From: Vermiculatibacterium agrestimuris
GTDB taxonomy: Bacteria > Bacillota > Clostridia > Oscillospirales > Oscillospiraceae
Direction: 5' to 3'
DNA: 25,963 nt
Assembly: GCF_943193085.1 (NCBI RefSeq)
Contig: NZ_CALPCU010000026.1
Location: 1-25,963 of the forward strand
The notes beneath the pieces are model-generated. The model searched no databases. It was not told where the DNA came from and saw nothing but the letters and a program-made list of their open reading frames with translations. How positions within the stretch are numbered: the first letter of the stretch is position 1; each line of letters begins with the position of its first letter. Shown piece after piece: positions 15,247 to 23,634 of the stretch. A program made the translations under genes and the position numbers.

Positions 15247-16614
15247 ATGGCAACTAATCCCAATTATAGCGATATGCTCCCCGAGGTGCGGGCCATGGCC
15301 TCGGACGCCAAACGCCACAGCCGCATCAACGCGGGGGACTATGCCAAATACGACGTAAAGCGGGGGCTGCGGGATCTGAACGGCAAGGGCGTTTTGGCCG
15401 GCCTCACCGAGATTTCCGACATCCACGCCAAGGACAAACTTCCCGATGGAAGCGAGGTGCCCTGCGAGGGCAAGCTCTACTTCCGCGGCATCGATGTGGA
15501 GGAGCTGGTGACGGGGGCTCTGCGGGAAAAACGCTTCGGCTTTGAGGAGACCGTCTATCTCCTCCTGCTGGGACATCTGCCCACTGCGGGAGAGCTGGAG
15601 GAGTTCCGGAGGCTCCTGGGCTATTACCGCACGCTACCCAACAATTTTGTACGGGATGTGATCCTGAAGGCTCCCAGCGGGGACGTGATGAACTCTCTGG
15701 CCCGGAGTGTTCTGAATTTGGCGTCCTACGACCCCAAGGCGGACGATATCTCTCTGCCCAATGTGATGCGCCAGTGCCTTCAACTCATCGCCGTATTCCC
15801 ACTGCTCAGCGTATACGGCTATCAGGCCTATCAGTATAAGGAGGGCAGCAGTCTTTACATCCACGCCCCGCGGCCGGAACTGTCGGCAGCGGAGAATATT
15901 TTGCATCTGCTTCGGCCAAACTCGGAATATAGCTACTGGGAGGCGCATGTGCTGGATGTGTGCCTCACCCTCCATGCCGAGCACGGCGGAGGAAACAACT
16001 CCACCTTTACCACCCATGTGGTCACCTCCTCCGGCACTGACACCTACTCCTGTATGGCGGCGGCTTTGGCCTCCCTGAAGGGCCCCCGCCATGGCGGCGC
16101 CAACATCAAGGTGGTGGAGATGTTCGAGGACATGAAGGCCCATGTGAGGGACTGGAAAGACGAGGATGAGGTGCGCGCCTACCTGCAGGGCCTGCTGGAT
16201 AAGAAGGGCTTTGACCGGTCGGGCCTCATTTACGGCATGGGCCACGCGGTCTATTCTCTGTCCGATCCCAGAGCCAATCTGCTGCGCTCCTTTGTAGAGA
16301 CCCTGTCCAGGGAGAAGGGGCGGCAGGAGGAATATCAGCTCTACTCCATGGTGGAACGACTGGGCCCGGAGATCATCTCCGGAGGCCGGAGGATGTACAA
16401 GGGCGTTTCCGCCAACGTGGACTTTTACTCCGGCTTTGTCTATCACATGCTGGATCTGCCGCTGCAGCTCTACACGCCTATCTTTGCCATCGCCAGAGTG
16501 GCGGGATGGAGCGCTCACCGCATCGAAGAGCTTATCAATATGGGTAAGATCATCCGCCCGGCCTATCAATATGTGGGCAGTCACAAGCCCTATCTGCCGC
16601 TGATCCAGCGGTAA
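15247..16614 (+). CDS. gltA: Citrate synthase
   Basis: Condenses oxaloacetate and acetyl-CoA to citrate. A 455-residue member of the citrate/2-methylcitrate synthase family. Active-site features are LHAEHGGGNNSTF (first histidine), GPRHGGAN, YGMGHAVYSLSDPRA (second histidine) and VDFYSGFVY (catalytic aspartate). The N-terminal region of about 70 residues is longer than in E. coli, as in other clostridial forms. AAAGGAGG (15236-15243) precedes the ATG. In an anaerobe the likely role is making 2-oxoglutarate for glutamate, which fits gdhA nearby. 2-Methylcitrate synthase activity cannot be excluded. The gene lies 16 nt upstream of the superoxide reductase gene. Confidence 0.93.
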   Translation: MATNPNYSDMLPEVRAMASDAKRHSRINAGDYAKYDVKRGLRDLNGKGVLAGLTEISDIHAKDKLPDGSEVPCEGKLYFRGIDVEELVTGALREKRFGFEETVYLLLLGHLPTAGELEEFRRLLGYYRTLPNNFVRDVILKAPSGDVMNSLARSVLNLASYDPKADDISLPNVMRQCLQLIAVFPLLSVYGYQAYQYKEGSSLYIHAPRPELSAAENILHLLRPNSEYSYWEAHVLDVCLTLHAEHGGGNNSTFTTHVVTSSGTDTYSCMAAALASLKGPRHGGANIKVVEMFEDMKAHVRDWKDEDEVRAYLQGLLDKKGFDRSGLIYGMGHAVYSLSDPRANLLRSFVETLSREKGRQEEYQLYSMVERLGPEIISGGRRMYKGVSANVDFYSGFVYHMLDLPLQLYTPIFAIARVAGWSAHRIEELINMGKIIRPAYQYVGSHKPYLPLIQR

Positions 16615-16630
16615 AAAAGGAGGAAATCAT

Positions 16631-16999
16631 ATGAAATTCTATCTGTGCGAGCACCACGGGAACATCATCACTGTTTTGGGCGGCATCAAGGGCCCCGCCA
16701 ATGACGACGGCCTGCAAGAGCTGCTTCCCGGCGTCACCGATGCGGCCCAGGAAAAGCATGTCCCTCTGGTAAAAGTGGAGGGGAGCAAGGTGTGCGTCAA
16801 TGTGGGGGAGGTGGAACACCCCATGTCTCAGGAGCACCTGATCGAATGGGTGGTGCTGGAGACCGACCAGGGCTGGCAGAAGAAGGATCTGCGCCCGGAT
16901 ACGGCGCCTACAACAGAATTTGCGCTGACAGCCGGTGAAAAGCCGCTGGCGGTGTATGCCTACTGCAATCTTCACGGACTTTGGAAGAAAGTGCTCTAA
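16631..16999 (+). CDS. Superoxide reductase (desulfoferrodoxin family) without centre I
   Basis: A 122-residue protein. Superoxide reductase reduces superoxide to hydrogen peroxide without making oxygen, a common anaerobe defence. The catalytic centre II is complete: Glu41-Lys42-His43, His63, His69, Cys112 and His115 (in AYCNLHGLWK). Desulfoferrodoxins normally also carry an N-terminal Fe(Cys)4 site. Here only Cys6 remains: the second cysteine is His9 (CEHHGN) and the CC pair is replaced by a stretch around residues 18-27 with no cysteine. It therefore resembles class III forms such as that of Treponema pallidum. AAGGAGG (16617-16623) precedes the ATG. It is probably co-transcribed with citrate synthase. 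Confidence 0.93.
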   Translation: MKFYLCEHHGNIITVLGGIKGPANDDGLQELLPGVTDAAQEKHVPLVKVEGSKVCVNVGEVEHPMSQEHLIEWVVLETDQGWQKKDLRPDTAPTTEFALTAGEKPLAVYAYCNLHGLWKKVL

Positions 17000-17011
17000 G
17001 TGAAAAGAAAA

Positions 17012-17036
17012 GCCCCCGAAACAGCGTTTCGGGGGC
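17012..17036. terminator. Bidirectional terminator between the superoxide reductase and integrase genes
   Basis: An 11-bp perfect stem (17012-17022 with 17026-17036, loop AGC). The plus-strand tail is CTTTCTCTT and the minus-strand tail is TTTTCTTTTC. It serves the two convergent genes on either side. Confidence 0.82.
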
Positions 17037-17043
17037 CTTTCTC

Positions 17044-18180
17044 TTAGCGAAGGGCCTGGGCGACCCGCTCCAACGTTTCGGCATGGAGCTGATCCACCAG
17101 ATGGGTATAGATTTTTCCCGTTGTGGCGGGGGTGGAGTGGCCAAGCGCCTTGCCGATATCGAAAAGGGGCGCCCCCTGGGCGGAGGCCACGGTGGCAAAC
17201 GTGTGCCGCAGACCGTGAAAGGTTAAGGGCGGCAGCTCCGGATGGGTGCGGATGAAGCGAGTGAAGTTCATGGTCAGACAGTTGGGGGAGAAGGGCTTGC
17301 CATTATTGTCCACCGCCACAAGGCCGCTTTCCGGCCAATCCTTGCCCAAAGCCAGCTTTCGTTCATTTTGCCGGAGCCGTTCCCGTTTCAGCAGGGAGAA
17401 GATGTCGTCCCCCATATGAAGAACGCGGGCAGAGGAGCGGTTTTTGGTCTCCTTATCAATGATCTTGGCCCCCGCCGCCGTCCGGGCGGCCCGAATATGG
17501 ATCTTCCGAAGCTGAAAGTCCACGCTGTCCCAGCGCAGGCCGCAGATCTCCTCCCGGCGCAGCCCCAGGCTGCCGGCCAGGTGCACCGCCGTCTCCAGCC
17601 AATGCCCCTCCAGAAGCTGATAGAGCTTTTTCAGGCTTTCCGAGGTGTAGAACCGGGTCTCCTTGGGGATGACCCGGGGCGGCTCCACCCGGTCTGTGGG
17701 ACTGCGGAGAATGAGATCCTGCCGCAGGGCGGCGTGAAGGGCGGCGGCCAGAAGATCGTGGTGGCGCCGCACGGAGTTGGCGCACAGCCCCTTCTCCCGC
17801 ATCATCTCGGCGTAATAATGCTGCAGATCCTTGGGGGAGAGGGTTTGAAGAGGAATGTCCCCCAAACAGGGAGAGATGTGGTTTTCTATGATCTTCTGAT
17901 AACCGTATACGGTGGTCTCCGCCCGGTTGGGGATGATGATGTCGGTCATCCATTCCTCCAGCCAGTCGTCCAAGGTCAGGGTGAGATCTGGGATCCGGGT
18001 CGCCCTGGCCCGGTCTGCCAGATGGGCGTCCCGGGCTTTTCGGGCCTCTGTCAGAGAATTGAAGGTACGGTATTGCCGTTGTCGGTGCCCGTCCTGATCC
18101 CGACCCAGATCCATGTACAGATAATAGATCTGCCGTGCGCTGTCATAGGATATGCCTCGTTCGTATGCTCTTCTGCTCAT
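17044..18180 (-). CDS. Tyrosine recombinase (phage/integrative-element type integrase)
   Basis: A 378-residue site-specific recombinase. An N-terminal arm-type domain (about 1-60) and a SAM-like core-binding domain (about 68-155) precede the catalytic domain. Catalytic residues are present: Arg208 (GLRREEI), Lys246, His322 and Arg325 (HGLRHTFA), His348 (LGHST) and nucleophile Tyr358. Such enzymes move prophages and conjugative or mobilisable elements. No excisionase, repressor, relaxase or structural gene is nearby, and both flanks are ordinary chromosomal genes, so it is either an isolated remnant or a stand-alone recombinase. AGAAAGGAGA precedes the ATG on the minus strand. Confidence 0.92.
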   Translation of the reverse strand: MSRRAYERGISYDSARQIYYLYMDLGRDQDGHRQRQYRTFNSLTEARKARDAHLADRARATRIPDLTLTLDDWLEEWMTDIIIPNRAETTVYGYQKIIENHISPCLGDIPLQTLSPKDLQHYYAEMMREKGLCANSVRRHHDLLAAALHAALRQDLILRSPTDRVEPPRVIPKETRFYTSESLKKLYQLLEGHWLETAVHLAGSLGLRREEICGLRWDSVDFQLRKIHIRAARTAAGAKIIDKETKNRSSARVLHMGDDIFSLLKRERLRQNERKLALGKDWPESGLVAVDNNGKPFSPNCLTMNFTRFIRTHPELPPLTFHGLRHTFATVASAQGAPLFDIGKALGHSTPATTGKIYTHLVDQLHAETLERVAQALR

Positions 18181-18257
18181 GTTATTCTTTCTCCTTTCTC
18201 CGCATGGGCTTTGACAAATTGTACGCCATGGGCAAGGGAGAGGAAAAGGAAATAAAA

Positions 18258-18294
18258 TCTCCCCTCAACCCTATATTTTGGGGCAGAGGGGAGA
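18258..18294 (-). terminator. Probable terminator of the FAD oxidoreductase gene
   Basis: A 9-bp perfect stem (18258-18266 with 18286-18294) with a 19-nt loop containing weaker internal pairing. On the minus strand it is followed by TTTTATTTCC. It lies 24 nt past the end of the oxidoreductase gene and upstream of the integrase. The loop is long and the T-tract broken. Confidence 0.55.
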
Positions 18295-18318
18295 ATTTAT
18301 TCAACGAAACACAGTGCC

Positions 18319-19938
18319 TTATAGCTGTGAAGCTACCGCTTCGGCCACCCGGATACCGTCTACGGCGGCGGAGGTAATGCCCCCGGCGTAGCCCGCGCCT
18401 TCCCCACAGGGGAAGAGGCCCAAAAGGGTGGATTGAAAGCCCTCATCGCGAAGCAGGCGAACCGGGGAGGAGGAGCGGGTCTCCACGCCGGTGAGCACCG
18501 CTCCTCCGTCAGCAAAGCCATGGAGCTTTCGGTGGAAAAGAGGGAGGGCTGAGCGGAGCGTGTCAGCGACAAAGGCGGGCAGACAGCGATCCAGGCTGGC
18601 AGGTGTCACGCCGGGCCGGTAGGTAGGGGAGAGCGTGCCCAGAGCGGCAGAGGGCCGGCCGACCAGAAAATCTCCTACCGTTTGGACAGGGGCATGAAAG
18701 ATCGCGCTGTTCGGTTCAAAGATGGGCGGCGCGCCGGCGCAGCCCAAGTCCCAGGCCGCACGCTCCCACCGCTCCTGGAAAGCCACGCCGGCCAGAGGGC
18801 TGCTTCCCTCGAAATCGGCGGGGGAGATCCCCACCAGAAAACCGCCGTTGATATTCTTACCGTCCCGGGAGCGCAGGCTCATGCCATTGGTGACCACCTG
18901 GCCGTAGCCGCTCTCCGCGGCCACCACCTGGCCGCCGGGGCAGACGCAGAAGGTGAAGGCGCTTCGTCCATTGGGGAGATGACAGGCCAGTTTATAGTCC
19001 GCCGGGGGCAGCTTCCGCCAGGCGGGGCCGTACTGAGATTCGGAGATGGCGGCCTGCTCATGCTCGATGCGGCAGCCGATGGCAAAGGGTTTGGCCTCCA
19101 TGGGGATCCCGGCCTCAAAGAGCATCTGGAAGGTATCCCGGGCGGAGTGGCCCGGGGCCAAAACCAGAGTGTCGCAATCCAGCGCCTCGCCCGCCGGCCC
19201 CTGCTCCGTATCGTAATAGATCCCCGTCAGGCGCCCGCCCTCTGTGCGCAGGCCGGTGAGCTGGTGCTCAAAGCGGATATCGCAGCCCAGGGAGAGCAGC
19301 TCCTCCCGCATGGATCTTACCACGCCCCGGAGCACATCGGTGCCCACATGGGGCTTTTGCTGCCAGAGGATATCCTCCGGCGCTCCGTGGTGGACGAACT
19401 CCTCCAGCACGGCGTTGATGCGCTTATCATGGGTACCGGTATTGAGCTTGCCGTCGGAGAAGGTGCCTGCACCGCCCTCGCCAAACTGTACATTGGAGGT
19501 GACGGACAGCGCCCCGGTGCGCCAGAAGCGCTCCACGTCTCCGGCGCGCTCTTCCACCGCCCGGCCCCGCTCCAGTACGATAGGGGCAAGGCCATGCCTG
19601 GCGAGAAAGAGCGCGGCGAAGAGCCCGGCGGGGCCCATACCCACCACCACCGGAGGCAGGGGAGAGCGCCGCCTTACCGGCGGAAACACATAGGGCTCCG
19701 GCGTCCAGGCGGTGACGCCGGAGGGGGCCCGGCGCAGCAGGGCGGCCTCGTCCGCCACGGTCACAGCGATGGTGCAGATATAGCGTACGTCGGACTTCTT
19801 CCGGGCGTCCACCGACCGGCGCAGAAGACGCACCCGATCTATGGAGGCGGGGGAGATGCCCAAGAGCTTGGCGGCCTTTTGCCGCAGAGCCTCGGGGCCA
19901 AAGTCCAGCGGGAGAGATAAATTTTGAAGTTTGAGCAT
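18319..19938 (-). CDS. FAD/NAD(P)-dependent oxidoreductase (COG2509-like)
   Basis: A 539-residue flavoprotein. A short N-terminal domain of about 85 residues with the segment RVRLLRRSVDARKKSDVRY is followed by the FAD-binding loop VVVGMGPAGLFAALFLARHG and ends with LFPCGEGAGYAGGITSAAVD. This layout matches the family often annotated as uncharacterised FAD-dependent protein. Its substrate is unknown. The ATG at 19938 is preferred because it directly precedes the conserved start MLKLQNLSLPLD. No strong ribosome binding site is visible (GGTG only), so the GTG three codons upstream is an alternative. The gene is divergent from gdhA. Confidence 0.88.
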   Translation of the reverse strand: MLKLQNLSLPLDFGPEALRQKAAKLLGISPASIDRVRLLRRSVDARKKSDVRYICTIAVTVADEAALLRRAPSGVTAWTPEPYVFPPVRRRSPLPPVVVGMGPAGLFAALFLARHGLAPIVLERGRAVEERAGDVERFWRTGALSVTSNVQFGEGGAGTFSDGKLNTGTHDKRINAVLEEFVHHGAPEDILWQQKPHVGTDVLRGVVRSMREELLSLGCDIRFEHQLTGLRTEGGRLTGIYYDTEQGPAGEALDCDTLVLAPGHSARDTFQMLFEAGIPMEAKPFAIGCRIEHEQAAISESQYGPAWRKLPPADYKLACHLPNGRSAFTFCVCPGGQVVAAESGYGQVVTNGMSLRSRDGKNINGGFLVGISPADFEGSSPLAGVAFQERWERAAWDLGCAGAPPIFEPNSAIFHAPVQTVGDFLVGRPSAALGTLSPTYRPGVTPASLDRCLPAFVADTLRSALPLFHRKLHGFADGGAVLTGVETRSSSPVRLLRDEGFQSTLLGLFPCGEGAGYAGGITSAAVDGIRVAEAVASQL

Positions 19939-20012
19939 CGTAATCACCAAGGAGAGTGTATCATATTTTATCACGGGGGAAAAGAAAAATTTGCAAGTCA
20001 CTCAAGTTTCTC

Positions 20013-20041
20013 TTGCGCTTTACAGTGACAGAGTTTATAAT
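20013..20041 (+). promoter_or_regulatory. Promoter of gdhA
   Basis: TTGCGC (20013-20018), a 17-nt spacer and a consensus TATAAT (20036-20041). It leaves a leader of about 75 nt before the gdhA start, in which I see no regulatory structure. Confidence 0.72.
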
Positions 20042-20124
20042 AAGGGCAACGCACAGGTATGGCGTATGAATTTGACAGATCAAATGATGGCAGATCCGCC
20101 TTAAGCAAAGGAGTTTGATGGAGC

Positions 20125-21471
20125 ATGGCATTGAAAAACGCGTATTTGAAGGGCGTCTATGAACAGCTTTCCGCTAAGAGCGCCCACGAACCGGAGTTCC
20201 TCCAGGCGGTACTGGAGGTGCTGGAGTCTTTGGAGCCGGTGGTGGAGCGCCGGCCCGAGCTGGAGAAGCTGGGGATCATTGAGCGGCTGGTGGAGCCGGA
20301 GCGTATCATCCAGTTCCGGGTGCCCTGGGTAGACGACAGCGGCAAGGTACAGGTCAATCGGGGCTACCGGATCGAGTTCAATTCTGCGATCGGCCCCTAC
20401 AAGGGCGGCCTGCGGCTCCATCCCAGCGTGAATCTGTCCATCCTCAAGTTCCTGGGCTTTGAGCAGGTGCTGAAAAACTCCCTGACCACGCTGCCCATGG
20501 GCGGCGGAAAGGGCGGTAGTGATTTTGATCCCAAGGGCAAATCCGACGCTGAGGTCATGCGCTTCTGCCAATCTTTCATGACGGAGCTTTGCCGCCACAT
20601 CGGCCAGTTTACTGATGTGCCCGCCGGCGATATCGGCGTCGGCGGCCGGGAGATCGGCTATCTGTTCGGCCAATATAAGCGCATCCGCAACGAGTTCACC
20701 GGGGTGCTCACCGGCAAGGGGCTGACCTACGGCGGCTCTCTGACCCGCACCGAGGCTACGGGCTATGGCGTGTGCTACTTCACCAAGGAGATGCTCGCTG
20801 CCAAGGGCGAGTCCTTCCAGGACAAGCGGGTGGTCATTTCCGGCTCCGGCAATGTGGCCATCTACGCCAATCAGAAGGCCACCCAGCTGGGCGGTAAGGT
20901 GGTGGCTATGAGCGACTCCAACGGCTATATCGTGGACGAGGCTGGCATCGACTTCAAGGTCATCAAGGAGATCAAGGAGGTCAAGCGGGATCGGATCAAG
21001 ACTTACCTCAACTACGTTCCCTCCGCCAAGTATGTGGAGGGCTGCAAGGGCATTTGGAGCGTGAAGTGCGATGTGGCGCTGCCCTGCGCCACCCAGAACG
21101 AGCTGGACGAGGAAGGGGCCAAGGCCCTGGTGGCAAATGGCTGTATCGCCGTGGCCGAGGGCGCCAATATGCCCTCCACGCCTGAGGCGGTGGCGGTATT
21201 CCAGGCGGCCGGCATCCTCTTTGCTCCGGCTAAGGCGGCCAACGCCGGCGGCGTGGCGGTCTCCGGGCTGGAGATGAGCCAGAACTCCCTGCGGCTGAGC
21301 TGGAGCTTCGAGGAAGTGGACGCGCGGCTCCACAATATCATGGTAAATATCTACAACGCTGCGGCCAGCGCGGCTAAGGAGTACGGCATGGAGGGCAACC
21401 TGGTGGCAGGCGCTAATATCGCCGGCTTCCTGAAGGTGGCCGACGCCATGATCGCCCAGGGGATCGTGTAA
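20125..21471 (+). CDS. gdhA: NADP-specific glutamate dehydrogenase
   Basis: Interconverts 2-oxoglutarate plus ammonia and glutamate. The 448-residue length is typical of hexameric GDH. Family motifs are GPYKGGLRLHPSVNLSILKF, PMGGGKGGSDFDPKGKS with catalytic Lys129, PAGDIGVGGREIGYL and the Rossmann segment VVISGSGNVAIYA. The overall sequence resembles the NADP-dependent biosynthetic type. Cofactor choice is inferred from this likeness. AAAGGAG (20107-20113) sits 11 nt before the ATG. It is monocistronic, with its own promoter and terminator. Confidence 0.95.
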   Translation: MALKNAYLKGVYEQLSAKSAHEPEFLQAVLEVLESLEPVVERRPELEKLGIIERLVEPERIIQFRVPWVDDSGKVQVNRGYRIEFNSAIGPYKGGLRLHPSVNLSILKFLGFEQVLKNSLTTLPMGGGKGGSDFDPKGKSDAEVMRFCQSFMTELCRHIGQFTDVPAGDIGVGGREIGYLFGQYKRIRNEFTGVLTGKGLTYGGSLTRTEATGYGVCYFTKEMLAAKGESFQDKRVVISGSGNVAIYANQKATQLGGKVVAMSDSNGYIVDEAGIDFKVIKEIKEVKRDRIKTYLNYVPSAKYVEGCKGIWSVKCDVALPCATQNELDEEGAKALVANGCIAVAEGANMPSTPEAVAVFQAAGILFAPAKAANAGGVAVSGLEMSQNSLRLSWSFEEVDARLHNIMVNIYNAAASAAKEYGMEGNLVAGANIAGFLKVADAMIAQGIV

Positions 21472-21494
21472 GGACGCTAAAATAGGAAATAGGC

Positions 21495-21530
21495 CAGGAG
21501 GGCGTGACGCATGTCACGCCCTCCTGTTTT
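21495..21530 (+). terminator. Terminator of gdhA
   Basis: A 14-bp perfect stem (21495-21508 with 21513-21526, loop GCAT) with a short T4 tail, 23 nt after the stop codon. Confidence 0.85.
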
Positions 21531-21570
21531 GCCGTTCACCCCGCCAAAGGAACCGATGGGCTTAAAATTC

Positions 21571-21598
21571 TGCATTTTTGTCTTCAAAAGGCTATAAT
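21571..21598 (+). promoter_or_regulatory. Probable promoter of the LytTR-remnant/DUF3021 pair
   Basis: A consensus TATAAT at 21593-21598 with only a weak -35 (TGCATT, 21571-21576, 16-nt spacer). It is 24 nt before the ATG. Confidence 0.5.
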
Positions 21599-21622
21599 GA
21601 CCTTGAAAGGAGGGAGGAGGCT

Positions 21623-21826
21623 ATGCGCTTTCGCCTGCAGATCGACCCGAGCAAAGAGGAGGAGCTTCTGGCCGTCGTTCACCGGCGCACCGGGCTCATC
21701 GACCGGATCGAGGCCCTGATCCTGGAGGAGGGCGGGGATCGCATCATAGGGTACACAGAGGACGACTGGAACTATGTGTCCCGGAGGTGCCTGCGCAGCA
21801 TCAAGGAAAGGATAGATATCAAATGA
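21623..21826 (+). CDS. Short LytTR-regulator-like protein, DNA-binding core apparently deleted
   Basis: A 67-residue ORF with a strong ribosome binding site (AAAGGAGGGAGGAGG) and a start overlap with the DUF3021 gene. Small LytTR transcription factors are often encoded just before DUF3021 genes and repress their own operon. Residues 1-48 (MRFRLQIDPSKEEE and IEALILEEGGDRIIGYTEDD) resemble the N-terminal part of such regulators. Residues 49-67 (YVSRRCLRSIKERI) resemble the very end of the LytTR domain. The central part of roughly 80 residues that contacts DNA would be missing, with no frameshift. I therefore infer an in-frame internal deletion. It could instead be an unrelated small protein. 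Confidence 0.6.
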   Translation: MRFRLQIDPSKEEELLAVVHRRTGLIDRIEALILEEGGDRIIGYTEDDWNYVSRRCLRSIKERIDIK

Positions 21827-22251
21827 AGCCTTTGGTAAAAGCGTTTTTCCAAAAGGGGCTGATGGCGGCGGGGGGCGGCCCCGTTATTCTGGCCATCGTC
21901 TATTATTTCCTGGAGAAATATGGCGTGGTCGCCAGCCTCTCGGTGGGGGAGGCAGTGCGGGGGATCCTCACCGTGACCCTCCTGGCCTTCATCGCGGGGG
22001 GCGTCCCCGTCGTCTATCAGATGGAGCGCCTGAGCCTTATGGCCGCCACACTCATCCATGCCGCGATCCTGTATGCCGATTATATCCTGATCTACCTCTT
22101 TAACGGATGGATGAAATATTCCCATGTTCCCATCCTGGTCTTTACCGCCGTTTTCTTTGTGGGATATGCCGTGATCTGGCTGTTCATCTATAAAGGGGTC
22201 AAGGATAATGTGGAGCGGCTGAACAAAAGCATGGATGGAAAAGGAGCCTAA
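21823..22251 (+). CDS. DUF3021 family membrane protein
   Basis: A 142-residue protein with four predicted membrane helices at about 12-30, 45-64, 73-93 and 102-123, and a charged C-terminal tail. This size and topology, and the segment WLFIYKGVKDNVERLNKSM, fit DUF3021, which is usually encoded after a LytTR regulator. In known pairs the membrane protein modulates the regulator. Its biochemical role is unknown. ATG at 21823 overlaps the previous stop codon (ATGA). The stop codon at 22249-22251 touches the first base of the downstream terminator stem. Confidence 0.82.
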   Translation: MKPLVKAFFQKGLMAAGGGPVILAIVYYFLEKYGVVASLSVGEAVRGILTVTLLAFIAGGVPVVYQMERLSLMAATLIHAAILYADYILIYLFNGWMKYSHVPILVFTAVFFVGYAVIWLFIYKGVKDNVERLNKSMDGKGA

Positions 22252-22280
22252 AAAACCGGGGCCGAAAGGCCCCGGTTTTT
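22251..22280. terminator. Bidirectional terminator between DUF3021 and ackA
   Basis: A perfect 13-bp stem (22251-22263 with 22268-22280) with a GAAA loop, A5 on the left and T5 on the right. It serves both convergent genes. Confidence 0.93.
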
Positions 22281-22290
22281 GCTTCTTCTC

Positions 22291-23487
22291 TTATTTGCCC
22301 ACGATGGCGGCGGTATCGGTGGCGATCATCAGCTCCTCGTCGGTGGGGATGAGGAGCACCTTTACCTTGGAGTCGGCGGCAGAGATCACAGTCTCCTTGC
22401 CCCGGACTTTGTTGGCGGCCTCGTCCATCTTCACGCCCATAAATTCCAGGCCGCCGGCAATGGCCATGCGGGTATCCGGGCCATTCTCGCCCACACCGGC
22501 GGTGAAGACGATGGCGTCCACGCCGCCCATGGCTGCGGCATAGGCGCCGATGAGCTTTTTGACGTTGTAGTGGAAGGTCTCCAGCGCCAGGATGGCCCGG
22601 TGGTTATTCTTCGCGGCGGCGTCCTCCAGGTCACGGAAGTCGGAGGAGACGCCGGAGATGCCCAGCACACCGGACTTTTTATTGAGCACGTTCAGCGCCT
22701 CGTCGATATTCCAGCCGTACTTGTTCATCAAGTACTGGAGAATACCCGCATCCAGGTCGCCGGAACGGGTGCCCATGGGCAGACCGGCAAGGGGTGTGAA
22801 GCCCATGGAGGTGTCCACGCTCTTGCCGCAGTCCACGGCGGAGACGGAGGAACCGTTGCCCAGATGGCAGGTGATGATCTTCAGCTTGTCAATGGGCTTG
22901 CCCAGCATATCGGCACACCGGGCGGCAACATACCGGTGAGAGGTGCCGTGGAAGCCGTAACGGCGCACCTTATCCTTCTCATAGTACTCATAGGGCAGGG
23001 CGTAGATATAGGCCTTCTCCGGCATGGTCTGGTGGAAGGCGGTGTCGAATACCGCCACCATGGGTACGCCGGGCATGACGCTTTGGCAGGCCCGGATGCC
23101 GGTAATATTGGCGGGGTTGTGGAGCGGCGCCAGGGGGATGCAGTCCTCGATGGCCTTCATCACATCCTCTGTAATGAGTACAGACTGCGCAAAGCTCTCG
23201 CCGCCGTGCACCACCCGATGGCCCACCGCGTCGATCTCCCTGACGTCGGCAATGACGCCGTGCTCCGGAGAGACCAGAGCGTTCAGCACGGACTGGATCG
23301 CCTCGGAATGTGTGGGCATGGGGATCTCGAATTCCTTTTTCAGATCCTTGGCAGGCACCTTGTGGGTCAGGCGGCCGTCGATGCCAATGCGCTCACAAAG
23401 GCCCTTGGCCAGTACATTGTGGCTGACCGAGTCCATGAGCTGATACTTGAGGGACGAGCTTCCGGCGTTGATTACGAGGATCTTCAT
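22291..23487 (-). CDS. ackA: Acetate kinase
   Basis: Converts acetyl phosphate and ADP to acetate and ATP, the main substrate-level ATP step in many fermenters. The 398-residue length is normal. Motifs are ILVINAGSSSLKYQLMD, VGHRVVHGGESF, RYGFHGTSHRYV (catalytic histidine), HLGNGSSVSAV and FTAGVGENGPDTR. AAGGAG precedes the ATG on the minus strand. No pta gene is adjacent. It is divergent from tmcAL. Confidence 0.97.
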   Translation of the reverse strand: MKILVINAGSSSLKYQLMDSVSHNVLAKGLCERIGIDGRLTHKVPAKDLKKEFEIPMPTHSEAIQSVLNALVSPEHGVIADVREIDAVGHRVVHGGESFAQSVLITEDVMKAIEDCIPLAPLHNPANITGIRACQSVMPGVPMVAVFDTAFHQTMPEKAYIYALPYEYYEKDKVRRYGFHGTSHRYVAARCADMLGKPIDKLKIITCHLGNGSSVSAVDCGKSVDTSMGFTPLAGLPMGTRSGDLDAGILQYLMNKYGWNIDEALNVLNKKSGVLGISGVSSDFRDLEDAAAKNNHRAILALETFHYNVKKLIGAYAAAMGGVDAIVFTAGVGENGPDTRMAIAGGLEFMGVKMDEAANKVRGKETVISAADSKVKVLLIPTDEELMIATDTAAIVGK

Positions 23488-23605
23488 TCTTTGACACTCC
23501 TTATCTTGAATATATGAGATATTTCAACTTTTTCATTGTGCACTTGCTATTTAGAGAAAAATGTGTTAACTTCTTCACAAAGAAGAAGATTTTTCCCAAC
23601 ATTTA

Positions 23606-23634
23606 TTGTATAACTTTTCTTCAAAAAGGACAAC
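23606..23634 (-). promoter_or_regulatory. Promoter of ackA
   Basis: On the minus strand, TTGTCC (23629-23634), a 17-nt spacer and TACAAT (23606-23611). It leaves a leader of about 115 nt. The whole 199-nt gap between ackA and tmcAL (23488-23686) is AT-rich compared with its surroundings. No clear plus-strand promoter was found in it. Confidence 0.7.

Noticed and set aside
17000..18320. Attachment-site repeats around the integrase gene
   Set aside because: Reading both flanks I found no direct repeat beyond the terminator hairpins, and there is no tRNA gene nearby.
18682..19920. Plus-strand open frame across the FAD oxidoreductase; similar frames opposite gdhA (20101-21333) and ackA (22279-23517)
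   Set aside because: All are antisense shadows of genes with intact family motifs and normal lengths.
20059..20118. 19-residue upstream ORF in the gdhA leader
   Set aside because: It has no convincing ribosome binding site and an ordinary composition. Its end near the gdhA ribosome binding site is probably chance.
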